64,000 bases of DNA from Gymnopilus junonius (GCA_015501075.1 JADNYJ010000127.1:1-64000), one strand, 5' to 3'. Positions 1 through 11,787 are shown, counted from the stretch's first letter. Numbers and translations are program-made. The notes: generated from the sequence alone by a model not told the origin.

Positions 1-1543
1 GGATACATGGGCAGAAGAATGCAACAAGGGGACTGGACAAATTGAGGTTCTATCTTGGCTCAGTAAAATGACTTTGGATGTTATTGGATTGGCTGGTATG
101 TTTTGCCTGCCCTGTTGGTAGTGATTATTCTCACTTCATAGTCTTTCCGATTAAGGATTCAATTACAAATTCAACGCCTTGGCGAATGAGAAGAAACGAA
201 TTAAATCGGGCATTTTCAACGATTTTCAGGTCTAGTACACGCAGCAGAGTCATTCCTATGCTCAGAGCAGCGTTACCTATATTCCGCTTCCTTGTACGTT
301 TTATTAATGCCATATATGCAACGTTCGATGTAACCTGACGCAGACTTGCTCAGCCAGCTGCAAGAGATGAGGAAAATAAGATTGCCAATGAGACGATGGC
401 GCGTATTGGCGATCAGCTGTTGAGACAAAGTAAGGCTGGTATTTTGGCCAACGAAAAGGAGCACGGAAAAGTGGAAAAGACGGCCTTCAAACAACGGGAT
501 CTTCTTTCTTTACTGCTGAGGGCAAACATGTCTACGGATCTGCCGCCTAGTCAACGTATGACAGATGATGATGTGCTCGCCCGTAAGTTAATCCTGCTTT
601 TGTACATTCCCTAGGACCTGATGGAGCGTTTCCAGAGGTACCTACCTTCTTAGTTGCCGGACATGAAACGACCAGGTAAGTTTGGCATAGATAATTTTAC
701 CTTCAAATTCCGACTCAGCTCTGGTCAGCACAGCAACGACATGGCATTATTTGCTTTGACGCAAAATACGGAAGCGCAAACGAAGCTGCGAGAGGAATTG
801 TTCACGATCGGTACGGACAACCCTAACATGGACGAGCTTAATTCGTTGCCATATCTTGATGCGGTCGTTCGAGAGACTCTCCGTATACATGCACCCGTAG
901 TAATGACAGGGCGGATAGCTGTTCAAGATGATATTCTTCCGCTTGGTGAGCCCATCAGAGATGTGCATGGCAACCTCTTGGATTCGATTAAGTGGGATAA
1001 TTTGATATGCTTGACCATTCGTTCTGTTTTCTGAAATTTTTTTCCGATCCCACAGGATCAAGAAGGGTCAGTCTGTAATGATTCCTGTGACTGCTATCAA
1101 CCGGTCAAAGGCCATCTGGGGTGAAGATGCCAAGGAGTTCAAGTACTTAGCGCATTCTGTCATGTATTACCACCGACTAACATTCTTTCCTTCTCCAGAC
1201 CGGAGCGCTGGCAACATGTTCCCGAAGCTGCTGGTGGTATTCCCGGAGTGTGGGGTAACTTGATGACCTTCCTGGGCGGACCCCGTGCATGTATTGGTTA
1301 CAGGTTTTCTCTTGTCGAGTATGGCTTCTTTCAGCCTGATTTATTTTCCATTTTGCTAAGGAAGTTGCTGTGTAGGATGAAAGCGCTGTTGTTCACGCTC
1401 GTCCGGCCTTTGAATTTCAACTTGCAGTTCCGGCAGACGAAATCATCAAGAAGACAACGATCGTTCAACGTCCTCTTGTCAAATCTGATCCCAAGGGTGG
1501 CAGCCGCATGCCGTTGATTCTCAAGCCAGTAAACCTTGGGTGA
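1..1543 (+). CDS. Cytochrome P450 monooxygenase, 5'-truncated and frame-broken
   Basis: This is the C-terminal two thirds of a fungal microsomal P450, a haem-thiolate monooxygenase that oxidises small hydrophobic substrates using a P450 reductase. The window starts inside the coding region. Visible motifs are the I-helix oxygen-binding LVAGHETT (about 654-674), the K-helix ExxR as RETLR (about 870-884), PERW before the haem loop (about 1199-1211), and the haem-ligand loop [10 protein letters not shown] (about 1268-1297) with the axial Cys. Introns read by eye are 96-155, 294-353, 583-635, 676-728, 992-1055, 1143-1198 and 1319-1375. The stop is TGA at 1541-1543. Three single-base frame breaks are needed to keep P450 homology: an extra A near 191-200, a missing G near 743-745 and a missing G near 1403-1406. 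It is either a recent pseudogene or, more likely, suffers sequence errors. The P450 family assignment is certain; the substrate cannot be told. Confidence 0.9.
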
Positions 1544-2400
1544 ACGGCACCTGACGGACGTTTGCTATTATTTTTTGCATTCAAGTTGGAGATATTTATA
1601 ACATCAGTTGTTCCGGATCTGATCCACATTTACCCCCCCAGCTATTTATGTCTCCTGTTTTTTGTTTTTCAATGTCGTATTTTGGCATTTGCATACACTA
1701 TATACTTAAGCAGATGTTGCGAATTCGCGTACATCCTTTATGCTTTACAATACAAAGAACAGGTGAAATATTGGTCAAGACTACGCATTTCAGAAAGCAG
1801 GATCAATTTTCAAGTTTAGATGTGGTAGAAAGAATTTTTGTAACGTCTGAGTATGTGTAAGTTCCTAGTTCAATATACCTTAGCTCGTATTCGAGGATCT
1901 GTCAAAGACAACCCAGCATTGGACGAAAATTGTAATTGAGTCGCACAGTGATATATCCCAATATCCAATGCAACTGGCGCTGCAGACAAAACTTGAAGTT
2001 CGAATTATTAGCGCCTTTCTTGAGCTAAAAATACCGATCAACTTGGTGAGCAGAGAGTACTTAGTAATTCAAACATTCATACTTAACTCAATCCAACCTT
2101 GACGCAACTCGAAGCTTGGAGGCCCTCAATTTATGGGGACAGTCGCCGGCAGCGTTAGAGCATGAGGTTGTTTGGAGATTATATTACACCTTAACAGCAG
2201 TGGAGGACTGAACTGCACAGCGTGACTGTTTCGGACTTGATACCTCAGCGACCCGCCGAGGACTACACCTTGATCTACAATACCCCAAACACTTTCACTA
2301 TATTATCAACACGTCAGCGCCTTCATCTTCACTCCAACCATGGGCTGACAGGACAGTAACAGCTTGAAGGCAAAGTCAGGCCATGTAGCACCTAAACTCG
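1544..2400. other. Intergenic, no gene recognised
   Basis: This is the 3' flank of the P450. It is AT-rich with several short open frames, none with conserved motifs or a convincing splice pattern. I see no RNA gene or repeat. Confidence 0.6.
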
Positions 2401-2707
2401 AAACCATCCCAACTAAATGCTCAGGAAGCAAAAAAGGCGCACGATAAAGCCCAAGAATGCAGGGTTCGTATTGAGAATATGGAGAGGGAGATAAAGAAAA
2501 TGCAGGAGGTCTTAGAGAAGTTGAAGGCAGAGTCAGTTGCGGATGTCGGCGCTGGAGGTGTGTTTTGCCAGGATATTGGTATTATACTATATGATGTGGC
2601 AGTGGATAACTTATTATGAGCTGAATAGGGAATGTAAATAGGAAATGCACCAGGCTGCCAGGGAGGAGAGGAAAGCTGAGAGAAAGCGCCGTCACGGTAC
2701 TGCCTAG
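2401..2707 (+). other. Possible remnant of a small coiled-coil protein gene
   Basis: From about 2430 to 2560 one forward frame reads as a charged heptad-like segment (for example IENMEREIKKMQEVLEKL), followed after a possible intron by a short basic tail (EERKAERKRRHG) and a stop near 2707. No good ATG lies in frame upstream: the nearest ATG, at 2339, hits a stop at once. The segment resembles in composition the coiled-coil frame at 3.4-3.6 kb, so the two may be related small genes or decayed copies. Function unknown. Confidence 0.3.
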
Positions 2708-3020
2708 GTTTCAAGCTTTCTGGAGTCTACTTCCATTGGCAGCCATGTGTTTGCCTGTCGGCCTCAAGCTTCAGTTTCAAGTTTCAAGCTATCTCTTCAT
2801 CATTTATTGGAAGTTTATCATTGCTATTTTCACATTATCGTCGTTCTCGTTTGTTATTTGTCATTCGTCGTTCCCATTTGCTTTGTTATCGTATTGCTTT
2901 TTCTTTTTTTCGTACTTGGACCGGGATATACTTACTGCACTAACAGCTTGAATACATGTCTATAAATTTATCGTGCTCTATGTTGCCACGAATCGCGGTT
3001 CAACTTCGAGGTTGTGACCG

Positions 3021-3089
3021 ACGCGTCTTGTATCCACGTGCTATAACGGAGACGCGTTTCGCTTCTCATGTCCGGGACTCCCGACGCGT
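3021..3089. promoter_or_regulatory. Cluster of three ACGCGT elements
   Basis: ACGCGT, identical to the yeast MluI cell-cycle box core, occurs at 3021-3026, 3052-3057 and 3084-3089. The cluster lies about 290 bp upstream of the small coiled-coil frame at 3374. The motif match is seen directly; a regulatory role is inferred. Confidence 0.35.
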
Positions 3090-3373
3090 GTTGCTACTGC
3101 GATGCATTTCACTATTAAACCACCTCCCTACAATCAACTAATCACGTCAATTAACGTGTTCCTAAATATTTTACGTGTACGCCTCCCTCGCACTATCTAC
3201 TTTTCTCTCTGATTCTGATGAAACTCACACTGTATCTATTATCCTCTGACAGTGCATTTATATCTGGTCTAAATCAAGAGACCTAGTCGAGTTCAAAACC
3301 GATAATCGCCACCATACATTGACAACCTTCAACCCTTGACTTGAAACTATCGAAATTTGCCATCCATCCATCA

Positions 3374-3626
3374 TGCCCCACACCTACAAACTCCACCAAA
3401 AAGGCCCCTCCCACGCACAGAGAGCGATGCTCGTGAGGTTACACCAATCGCAAAGTTGAAGTCAGATATAATAAAGAGTAAGATTGAGAAGAAGGAAAGG
3501 GAGGTGCAGGAGATATTAGAGGAGTTGGATAGGTTAAGGGCAGAGTTGGAGGAGGTGCTCAATGGGGAGGAGGTTGCTGTTGAGATGGGGATGAGAGGGA
3601 TGGTGAGGTGGGAGAAAAGGAAGTAG
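3374..3626 (+). CDS. Putative small coiled-coil protein, frame uncertain
   Basis: A forward frame from about 3390 to 3626 encodes roughly 80 residues dominated by an acidic/basic heptad pattern (KIEKKEREVQEILEELDRLRAELEEV), a strong coiled-coil signature. The frame has no ATG of its own. An ATG at 3374 (MPHTYKLHQK) joins it only if one base is missing from the A5 run near 3398-3402, the same error type found elsewhere in the window. Downstream, 3640-3710 continues charged in other frames and may be a further exon. No family recognised. Function unknown. Confidence 0.35.
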
Positions 3627-3729
3627 GTGAGGAGGGTGAACTAGATAGGATGAGAATGAGGAGGAAGGTGTTGAAGGCGGAAAGGTCAGAGAAAAAGATC
3701 CCGGTGATAGGTGAGGTTTCTTGATTATT

Positions 3730-4700
3730 TTTTATTATTCAATCGAGAAGCATGGGACTGATGCTGATAAATCTAATTTGTATGCGTATTTCAGTGAACC
3801 TAAGTTGGAGTAAATCCGAAGAGAGGATGAACTTGCATAATTCCGAGGTGATGCGCAGGATTGCGTTTCAGTTCAGGACCTCGGGCCTCAGGTAATTGGG
3901 TTACTCTTATCATGATGCCATTAACACGCATGGTTATTACAACCCGGACCTGGAAATGCATGACAGAACATGCTTCAATACATGCATGCATGCTGCGCTT
4001 AGTCATTTATGAGATGGAGCATTGACTATTTGAAATGAGAGAAGCAGTTTCATTTCATTAAATATGACTGCGGACCATAGTAGATAGCGGACTGCGCTTT
4101 AGACACTCAATATTGTTAGAGCGCAGACAGAGAGACGGCGCTTTGCAGAGGATTGGAAAGTGAATGCAAATACATAACTGATCTTATATGCCGGGCGTTA
4201 TGTAAACGTTTAGACGATCAGTTCCCATCATCGGTGTGGCGCATGGTCCCTGATTTGGGATTCAGGCACGGAGGAAGCCGAGCGCTTGCGATCGCCAAGG
4301 CTTGGACAGGCGTCTGCGATTGAAAGAGGGTTGGCGCGCTGAATGTTTTCAGGCAGAGGTGGGGTTAAACCGACTTTTACGGAGAAGGTCGCATTATCGG
4401 AGCCAGAGAGGTGTTGACGCCACCTCCGATGCCTGGACCGTTCAGGTACCGGACGGGTCAAGCCTGAGAGAGATGTTTGCTAGCTCGAAGATTTGTTCGA
4501 TTGGACTGGGATGTGCACGTTGGCAGCTATTAGTATACGATGCTGCTGTGAATGATCCAAGGAATGACCGATGATGTGGACGAGGTGAGTCAAGGAGGAA
4601 GGGATTTATCATGATGGACTGGGCGTGCGAACGGACGCGTGACTCGAGTGATAAGTGACAGCAGTAGTCGCCTTTGACCGTTCCGCGGTGGTCCAACACC
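3730..4700. other. Intergenic, upstream region of the kinase gene
   Basis: No gene recognised on either strand. Short open frames at 4.2-4.6 kb lack conserved motifs. A GACGCGTGAC element (ACGCGT at 4635-4640) lies about 60 bp before the kinase start codon. Confidence 0.5.
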
Positions 4701-7700
4701 ATGTCGACCTATCTCGAGTGCCCCCCCATGCCCGGCCCATCCTCGCTGAGATCCCGCTTGTCTGGCTCGAGCACCTCGTCTCTCTCCTCCACCTTTTCCG
4801 ACATCACCTCGGCTACCACCAGCTCCGTCCACTCAGAGGCCTCCAATTCCAATTCAAAGACCAACGCCTTCTTCGCCTCCCCCTGGTCCACACACCCGCC
4901 TTCGCCCACCCCGTCTCCCCCGCCGGCGCCCCCTCCGAAACCCCGGTCGCTAACGGAGGAGTTTTTCTCGACTCCGGCGAGACCGCCCTCTCCACCTGCG
5001 TCATCGATAGTTGGGGCTGCTAGCAAGCAGAATGCGATCCATCCGTCGCGCATCTTCCCCTCCCGATACACCTCCCACCTCCGCAGCCCCCATTCCCAGA
5101 GCCACCTTATCAACTTTGACCATCTCGCCGACAGCACGGCCCGTGCCCATTCCCACTCGCATCCCGGTCATGAACGGGAGTCCTCGGACTACTCCAATCC
5201 GTCATCGTGCAGCTCGAGCTTTGCGGAGCCGCGCTTGCCCACTCCACCCCCTTCCGCGTCCATATCTCGCCGGTCTCTTCACAGGGACGATACCATCATG
5301 CCGATAGACTTTACTCCACCTCATTCAAAGGATGAGGCGTTTGCTTCAGCTGAGGAAGCTACTCCTCGGCCTGCGGACCTAGAGCCGAATCTATTACACT
5401 TTGAACGGAGCCTGCTGCTGTCTAGACAGAGTCCCGAGCAAACACAACCAGGGACTTATCACGGAGGATGAGGATGGAGAGGACCCTCATCCAGGGAGCA
5501 TCATCGAGCTCTCAGCGCTTCCTCTATCGCCTCTCTCGATAAACTTTTCGATCGCCTCTCCGGACACCAGTATCGATCGCGGTACACCCACTCCAACGAA
5601 CGAGTCTTCCAATTTCGGTAAACGCCCTCTTATCTTTACTATTAACCTTCTAACCTCCCTTGTACAGCTCCGTCCTTCTCAACAACCACCCCAGGCCTCT
5701 CCTACTCCCCAGAGTCCGTCGCGTCACCATTGCCACGAGCACCAGAGCCAGCAGAGCTCACGGAAACACCGAGGTTACGCCTCGTCAAGTCACTCGGTCA
5801 TGGGGCTTTCTCTGCGGTTTGGCTGGCGGAAGATCTGAGCCGCGTACCTCTCACGCTTGTCTCCAAGAAGAGTGTGAGAGACCTCCGGAGGAGGGCGAGC
5901 GGCAAAGGCAGAGATAGGGAGAGGAGGGAGAGGGAGAAAGAACGAGCGCGGAAGGAGCGCAGAGCTATTGAGATGAAGGCTCTTCCTCCGCCGCCGCCAG
6001 AGGTGCCTTTGAAGACGACAGAGACGACGCCTACGCCTGCGACTGCTAGACGGCCGCCTAATAGGTTGAGAGAAGGTCTGAGGAATATGTTATCTTTCTC
6101 GAGAACGTCCTCTGTCGTTCCCGCTATGCCCTCGCCCATCTCATCCTCTTTATCTGGAGCTAGTGAAGATAACACGCTCTCCAGGAATTCAAGTATCAAA
6201 TCTCTCCCCTCCATTGCCTCTGACCGGTCTTCGCTCTCCCGGGACTCTAGCGTGCGTTCTTCGACTTCAATTTCGAAAGAACCGTCGAGAAATTCGAGTC
6301 TGCGGCTGGCTCTGCATCGGCAATTCGAAGAAGACGAAGAGGGGGGTCATCATATCCCCAGGGATGCTGCTGCTGCGTCGCTCTCAAGAGACTCGAGTTT
6401 GAGAAAGTTTCGAGCCAGGGTGAGAGGGACGAAGCCGGCTTCGAGGCTTGGGAGGGCGTATTTAGATGAGAGAGACGGGGAGATGGGGACGCCGATGGAA
6501 TTTGCTTATGCTTCTCAAACCCATTCGGCTTCTGTTCCTGCGAGCGACGGGAGGCGGTCGAGGAAGTCGAGTTTGGCTAGTACTTCCACGGCTTCCGCTG
6601 CTTCCAATTCTAATTTTAATGGGGGTGGTGGTATATGGGGTACGGGGAGGTTGGTGGCTGTTAAAATGACGCCGCGTAAACCTCGTGGACCGCATGCGAG
6701 AGGTAAGAGAGAGAGGAGGAGGAAAGGACCAGGGTGGGGTTCGTTAGGGAGGTTGAGGTGTTGAGGGTGAGTTGTTTTGGGGTTTTAGATTAGTCCTGGT
6801 TTTCTTTTATCTCTTGTATTGTGTCTGTCCTCATCTTGGTCGCTTGAGGAGTTGTGCTGGATGGACGGCCAGGTGGTGGTGTGCGGTCCGGCTGGCAGGG
6901 ACGCTCGGATGACTGACGTTCCTAGTCTAGTTTTCTATTGAACGCCACCACTGGTGCCTATGTCTGTAGGCGGCCTTGGCATGCTTCTTGGCTCCTTTTT
7001 CTTCTTCTCTTTCCTCCTGCTTGTATATGACAACTGAGCTGACATCACTCCTCTTCAGCATATCTCCCATCCAAATATCACGCCGCTCCTAGCCCACCTC
7101 TCCACCTCGACGCATCATATCCTCGTCCTGCCGTATTTACCAGGAGGGGATTTACTGGGGTTGGTTAATAATGATGTGCATGGGGAAAGCTGGGTATGTT
7201 GACATTTTTTGATTGCAGAGCATGAATAGTGTGCTAAATTCTTTTTTTTTTTTCTTGGCAGGCGAGTCGGTTCTGAGGCGGATATGGTGCGAGCTGTGTA
7301 AGGCCGTCGGATGGATGCATGGTGTTGGACTCGTGCATCGCGATATCAAACTTGAGAGTAAGCCCTCATCAGCCTTCATCCCCATCTATCAACTAACACC
7401 TTTCTCTTCCAGACATCCTCCTAACAACACCCATCTTCACCTCACTCACCCCCACCTCCCCCGCCCAACCCTCTCCCACCTCCCCTCACCCCAGCACCCT
7501 CATCAAACTGACAGATTTCGGTCTCTCGCGGTTCGTCGAGATCTCACCCGCGGGGACGCGGAATTGTTGACCACGCGGTGCGGAAGCGAGGCGTATGCGG
7601 CGCCTGAGCTCGTGACGGGTGCCAGTGGGGGGTACGATGCGCGCAGGACGGACGCGTGGGCGTGTGGGGTTGTGCTTTATGCGCTTGTGGGTAGGGGGCT

Positions 7701-8550
7701 GCCGTTTGGTGAGGGTGTGGGAGGGGAGGGGAAGGAGCATAAGATTGGAGGGGAGAGGGGGTGGAGACGGAGAGTGGTGAAGTGGATAAGAAATTTTCGG
7801 CAGCGGAGAGGAGGCATTGGTTAATGCGGATTGCGAGGGCGAGTGGGAGTGGCCGGCAGGTGGCGGTGGTGGTGGTGGTGGTGAACGCTCTGAAATGTCC
7901 ACTGGAGAACCAATGCAAGTGCATGAACACGAAGAGGAAGAGCTCGTGGGTCCGCAATTGGTGAAAAGCCAAGGGGCGAGGCGGATCGTTGGAGGCTTTT
8001 AGTGCGCGATCCGAGGAAGAGAGCGAGGATCGTTGATCTTTGGGATGATGTGTGGATGCAGGGCGGGTTTAGTGCCAGTAGTAATAGCGGTCAGCAGCAG
8101 GAAGGAGAAGGACCCGTGTCAGCCTCAAGCAATGTCCTCGTGGATGAAGAAGCGGAGTCTCGGACGCGGGAGGAGACAAGGGGATATGGTTCCTCTCCTC
8201 TTCCTCCAGCTCATGCGCGTGCAAGGGCGTTTTATGAAGAGGACGACCTGGATAAGGATGAGGTGATGCGAGATGATCGTGAGCCGGAAGAGGAGGAGGA
8301 TGAATATAGGTTTTATGATCAGCCTTCGGCTTTTGGTCGTGATTATTTCTTTGAAGGCGAGGATGGGAGTGAGGGGTATGGGTATGAGGGTGAGGGTGAA
8401 GAAGGGGTGGAGGAGGCGGAGGATCCATTTGTTTTTGGTGATGGGGGGCTTGATGCTGAGGAAGGGCTCGATGATGAAGAAGAGGAGGAAGGAGGATGCC
8501 TCTTTGATCATGAGGGGATTGATAGCATTACGCGACGGGAGGTCGTCTGA
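4701..8550 (+). CDS. Ser/Thr protein kinase with very large N-lobe insertion
   Basis: The start ATG at 4701 opens a Ser/Pro-rich, probably disordered N-terminus of about 300 residues. The catalytic domain begins with the glycine loop LGHGAFSAVW near 5790-5820. About 270 residues of low-complexity sequence, with repeated Arg/Ser motifs such as SRDSS, then separate it from VAVKM (catalytic Lys, about 6652-6666). Later exons carry HPNITPL (about 7070-7090), the catalytic loop HRDIKLEN (about 7334-7420 across an intron), DFGLSRF (about 7514-7534), and GSEAYAAPE for the activation segment (about 7582-7608). An acidic C-terminal tail ends at TGA 8548-8550. The shape suggests a CAMK-like kinase; the target is unknown. 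Frame breaks occur near 5455 (uncertain), 6705-6716, 7550-7555, 7836 and 7993, most explained by one missing G. All catalytic residues are present, so it is probably functional. Confidence 0.85.
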
Positions 8551-9893
8551 TTGCTTTCTTTTCTCTTGGCCTCTTGGGGTCTTGGCGGGTGCATGCATTT
8601 GCGATTGCGATTGCCTTTTCTATTGCGAAGCTGCCCTTTTATCCTTCGATCCGACACGCGACGTGATGTGCATGAGGCTTGCCCCTGCCTGTCTGTTCGT
8701 TCTACCTGTCCTCCTCGTGTCGGGCTTCTGGATGCCAACGTGTGGCGCTTATCAGGACGATTCTTCTTTCCTTTGGGCATTTCGACTCCTTTTCGTTGGG
8801 TGGCTTTCGACCTCGACCTTGACCTCGACCCCGACCTCGGCATCAGCTTTCACCTCCCTTCTTTGGGTGTGCATCATCGCGACCACCTTCAGCCATTCTA
8901 TAGAAAGGCATAACGTCTTTCTTCGATTTCAATTGCGGCACGAACGCATTTTTACTTGTGCTTTCCTATCCTGAAAAATCTTTTTTCTTTTCTTTTATGA
9001 TGTGCCGTTCTCTTTCTTTTTTTAATCTCCAATGCAGTTCAGGTGGTCCTTTGATCAATGCATTCCACATCCCTATTACATGCCACGTAGAGATTCACTC
9101 CTCCAACCCGTCGTCTTCCATCTCCCCATCTCCCTTATCCCATTTGCCAGTCTCAAATATCGCTCTGCCCCTGTTGATTGCATGTGTACTACTATTATAC
9201 TAAAAAAAGTCTGTAGCTTCTTATTATTTTACTTTTCGTCTATTTTTATTTGAATTTTTCATGTTCGTTCTCCATCCATCCCTAGTCGATCCATCATCCA
9301 GCCTGTAAATCTCCTCCTCATCCTCTTCACCTCGTCCTTATCGTATATACATGTGAATCTTTTCAATCATTTCTTAGTTCTATTTATTCTTCCAACTTCC
9401 CTGCAATGCGAGATTATAAAGGTTCAGTCCAACCTTGCAAGCCCCATTTTTGTAAATTTATTGCTTTCGTGTGTTTCTTACATTACTATTTAGTTGTTGT
9501 AGACTTTCATCTTAGTTATATTTTCGAATTCTCTCTCTCATTTTTCTTCGGTCGGGGATCTTCCGGGTTGCAAAGTCATTCTAATGCATCAGCTTGTGCT
9601 TCTTTTCCTCTCTGTCGTTTATATATTTTTCTTGTGGTTTTTATGTTGTGTAGATGTCGCAATAGAGCTCGTTGGTCGCAAGGTCATTATTTAACCAAAC
9701 GCCATTTTCTCCCAACCCCCACTACCAGTTCCCACGATAATCAACTACGAATGCCATAACGTTGACAGTCATGCTCTGTACGACTTGCCGTTCCACAGTG
9801 GACAGTCCTTGTTTACTCTTTCTTAGTAAGTTCCAGCCATGAGTTTCTAGCTGACGATCTAAGTCTCAATCAGGATAGTAATTTGTACTCGAG
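8551..9893. other. Intergenic, pyrimidine-rich, no gene recognised
   Basis: This stretch between the kinase and the F-box-like gene is T/C-rich and likely holds the 3' untranslated region and the next promoter. An imperfect short tandem repeat built on GACCTCGAC lies at about 8806-8840. No coding motif is visible. Confidence 0.55.
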
Positions 9894-11150
9894 ATGCACT
9901 TCAACGAGCTCCCTGCAGAGATCAGGCTGACAATCTTCCGCCAAGCTACCCTAAAGGTTAGCCAATATGAAGACACCTCAGTGGATTACCGCCCATTCGA
10001 AGCAGTCGCACTTCGTGATCGTGACTGGTCTTCATCTGCCCAGCGAGCGCTCGATGTCAAGATGGCCGTGGTGCTGGTATGCAAGGAGTGGAAAAGGATT
10101 GCTACAGAGATGCTCTACGAGTGCATTCGCATCCAACATGGTACCGAGGCTCTCTTGACGGCTCTAGAAGGACATCTGCAAGACGCACTTTTCGATAATG
10201 GACGATGGGTCCGTCGTGTCGAAATCAGCGAGAAGGTTCTCGACTTTGACCCGTTCAATCCGCAAATGGTGTTACGTGTCCTGGAGCGGTGTCCCTTGGT
10301 GGAAACGGTTGTGAGGCCATGTCTTTATAGCGCGTTTTCGGAGCTGGGCCCTACACTAGGAAAGGTGCGCTTGGAGCCAGGACAGGTTTTTCCTTCGTTC
10401 CCGAGCATCAAGAGGATAGATTGGTGGTCGCCTGGTGTGACACCCGGGCGCGGAACGTATTGGAATTCTAATCCTGAGTTCTTCGTCGAGCTCGTGGCTC
10501 ATGCTCCCAATCTTCAATATCTTACTTTGTCACATAGGAATCAGCACTCGGATTATTGGTCCATCATTAGCCTTCATCGGACTCAGAATAACCTTTTCGT
10601 ATACCCACCATACAAGAGCATCACCACCCTCAGAATTGAGGGTAAAGTGGAGAATGCATTCATACTCGCCAATGCAGTCCTCCCGAACCTCAAACGCCTC
10701 GTCTTGGGTGGGTTATATGCCCAGAAACAGTCCATTATCAAGACGCTAGGTCACCTTGTTCGGCATTTGGAGTTTCTCGACTTTGGTGTACAGCCAGATG
10801 CCTTTTCGCCACCACCTATGTCAGGTTTTGGCACGGGACATGTTTTTCAGTCATGCCCCAACCTCGAGGAGTTTTGTGCCCCTCTCAGTCTGGGCACCAC
10901 TCTCTTACAGGAGAATACCAATGTTGTTTTGCACAACCTGAGGTGTATCCGGATAAAGATGGATTCGTCAACCCTTTTCACCTCCCCAGATTTTGGTTAC
11001 TTTATTAGGGATAAGCTTACTTCTCCTGAGCTGGAACGGATCTGTCTTTGTGGGAAGCCTGAGGCATGGAAGGAGAACGCCTGTTACAAAGTTTTGGAAG
11101 AGATCGTTGCGCAGAGGAATCTTGCGCCTTTAGAGTGCTACAGCGCCTGA
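9894..11150 (+). CDS. F-box-like protein, single exon
   Basis: An uninterrupted frame of 418 codons starts at ATG 9894 and ends at TGA 11148-11150. The N-terminus (FNELPAEIRLTIFRQA, residues 3-18) fits the first F-box helix, which binds Skp1 in SCF ubiquitin ligases. After an insertion, VLVCKEWKRIATEMLYECI (about residues 61-79) supplies the second part of the F-box. The rest has leucine-rich repeat character (for example LVAHAPNLQYLTLS, LPNLKRLVLGGL, CPNLEEF), typical of the very large agaricomycete F-box/LRR-like family whose members recruit substrates. It has no introns, unlike its neighbours, and no frame breaks. The substrate cannot be predicted. Confidence 0.8.
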   Translation: MHFNELPAEIRLTIFRQATLKVSQYEDTSVDYRPFEAVALRDRDWSSSAQRALDVKMAVVLVCKEWKRIATEMLYECIRIQHGTEALLTALEGHLQDALFDNGRWVRRVEISEKVLDFDPFNPQMVLRVLERCPLVETVVRPCLYSAFSELGPTLGKVRLEPGQVFPSFPSIKRIDWWSPGVTPGRGTYWNSNPEFFVELVAHAPNLQYLTLSHRNQHSDYWSIISLHRTQNNLFVYPPYKSITTLRIEGKVENAFILANAVLPNLKRLVLGGLYAQKQSIIKTLGHLVRHLEFLDFGVQPDAFSPPPMSGFGTGHVFQSCPNLEEFCAPLSLGTTLLQENTNVVLHNLRCIRIKMDSSTLFTSPDFGYFIRDKLTSPELERICLCGKPEAWKENACYKVLEEIVAQRNLAPLECYSA

Positions 11151-11348
11151 ACGGAACAATCCATGAAAACCAGCATTACATTGACACTGCCGATACATCA
11201 ACATACGACACTCCGGTTCTTATACTCTAACTTCAGCGTGTCTACTCGAATATCGGTTAGCGAATTTCACAGTTCACATGGTAGAAGCAGATCAACTACA
11301 TGCCTGTATCGCGTTCAGCATGTCGTTTAGAGTCCTTGGCCTTGTCCT

Positions 11349-11787
11349 TCATAGGGTAGGGAGGGTAGAGTTTGACAACTTGTCGATGAAAGGAACAGCA
11401 GCCGCATCCTAAGGGAAAATCAACCCCCCCCCCTTCCGTTAAGGAACAGGCACCTACAGCCCCAATATTTCCTGCGATCTTGAAGGCTTGGTCGGGAGTG
11501 CCAGCGTCGTTCGCAGGCTCGTCTCGAGGGCAGACAACACTGCCCGAACCATCTTTGTAGCAGGCATCGACAGCACCCAATGCACCGGTGAGAGCTGCAT
11601 GAGGGACGACTGCTGCGAAAAGAGTGGCCAGGACTTTGCCAAAAGTGTCGAATACAGCATCACCGACAGGTGGGACGGCGGCTTCAGTGGCGGCTTCAGT
11701 GGCGGTTGCTGAATCGGGAACTGGCACAGCGGTAACTGAGGTGTAGAGCACGGCCAGAGCAACGAGTGGACCTAATTGCATCTTCAT
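11349..11787 (-). CDS. Small secreted protein of unknown function
   Basis: ATG at 11787 is followed by a clear signal peptide (MKMQLGPLVALAVLYTSVTA, cleavage probably before VPVP). The mature part is Ala/Thr-rich and then has a two-cysteine segment (DACYKDGSGSVVCP). Reading on unspliced gives an odd basic tail. Removing a 49-bp intron at 11409-11457, with GT and AG ends, gives a sensible end (NIGADAAAVPFIDKLS) and a stop at 11349-11351, about 130 residues in all. A 10-C tract at 11424-11433 falls inside this intron. A likely 5' untranslated intron lies around 11803-11853. No family recognised. Secretion is well supported; the role is unknown. Confidence 0.7.

Noticed and set aside
4709..5137. 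Long open frame on the minus strand opposite the kinase N-terminus
   Set aside because: It mirrors a Ser/Pro-rich coding region, has no conserved motif, and the forward strand carries an intact kinase gene.
7486..8598. Several minus-strand frames rich in Pro, Ser and His
   Set aside because: They are the complement of Gly/Glu-rich kinase exons and have no splice or motif support.
8806..8840. GACCTCGAC tandem repeat as a possible protein-coding repeat
   Set aside because: It lies beyond the kinase stop codon in untranslated sequence.
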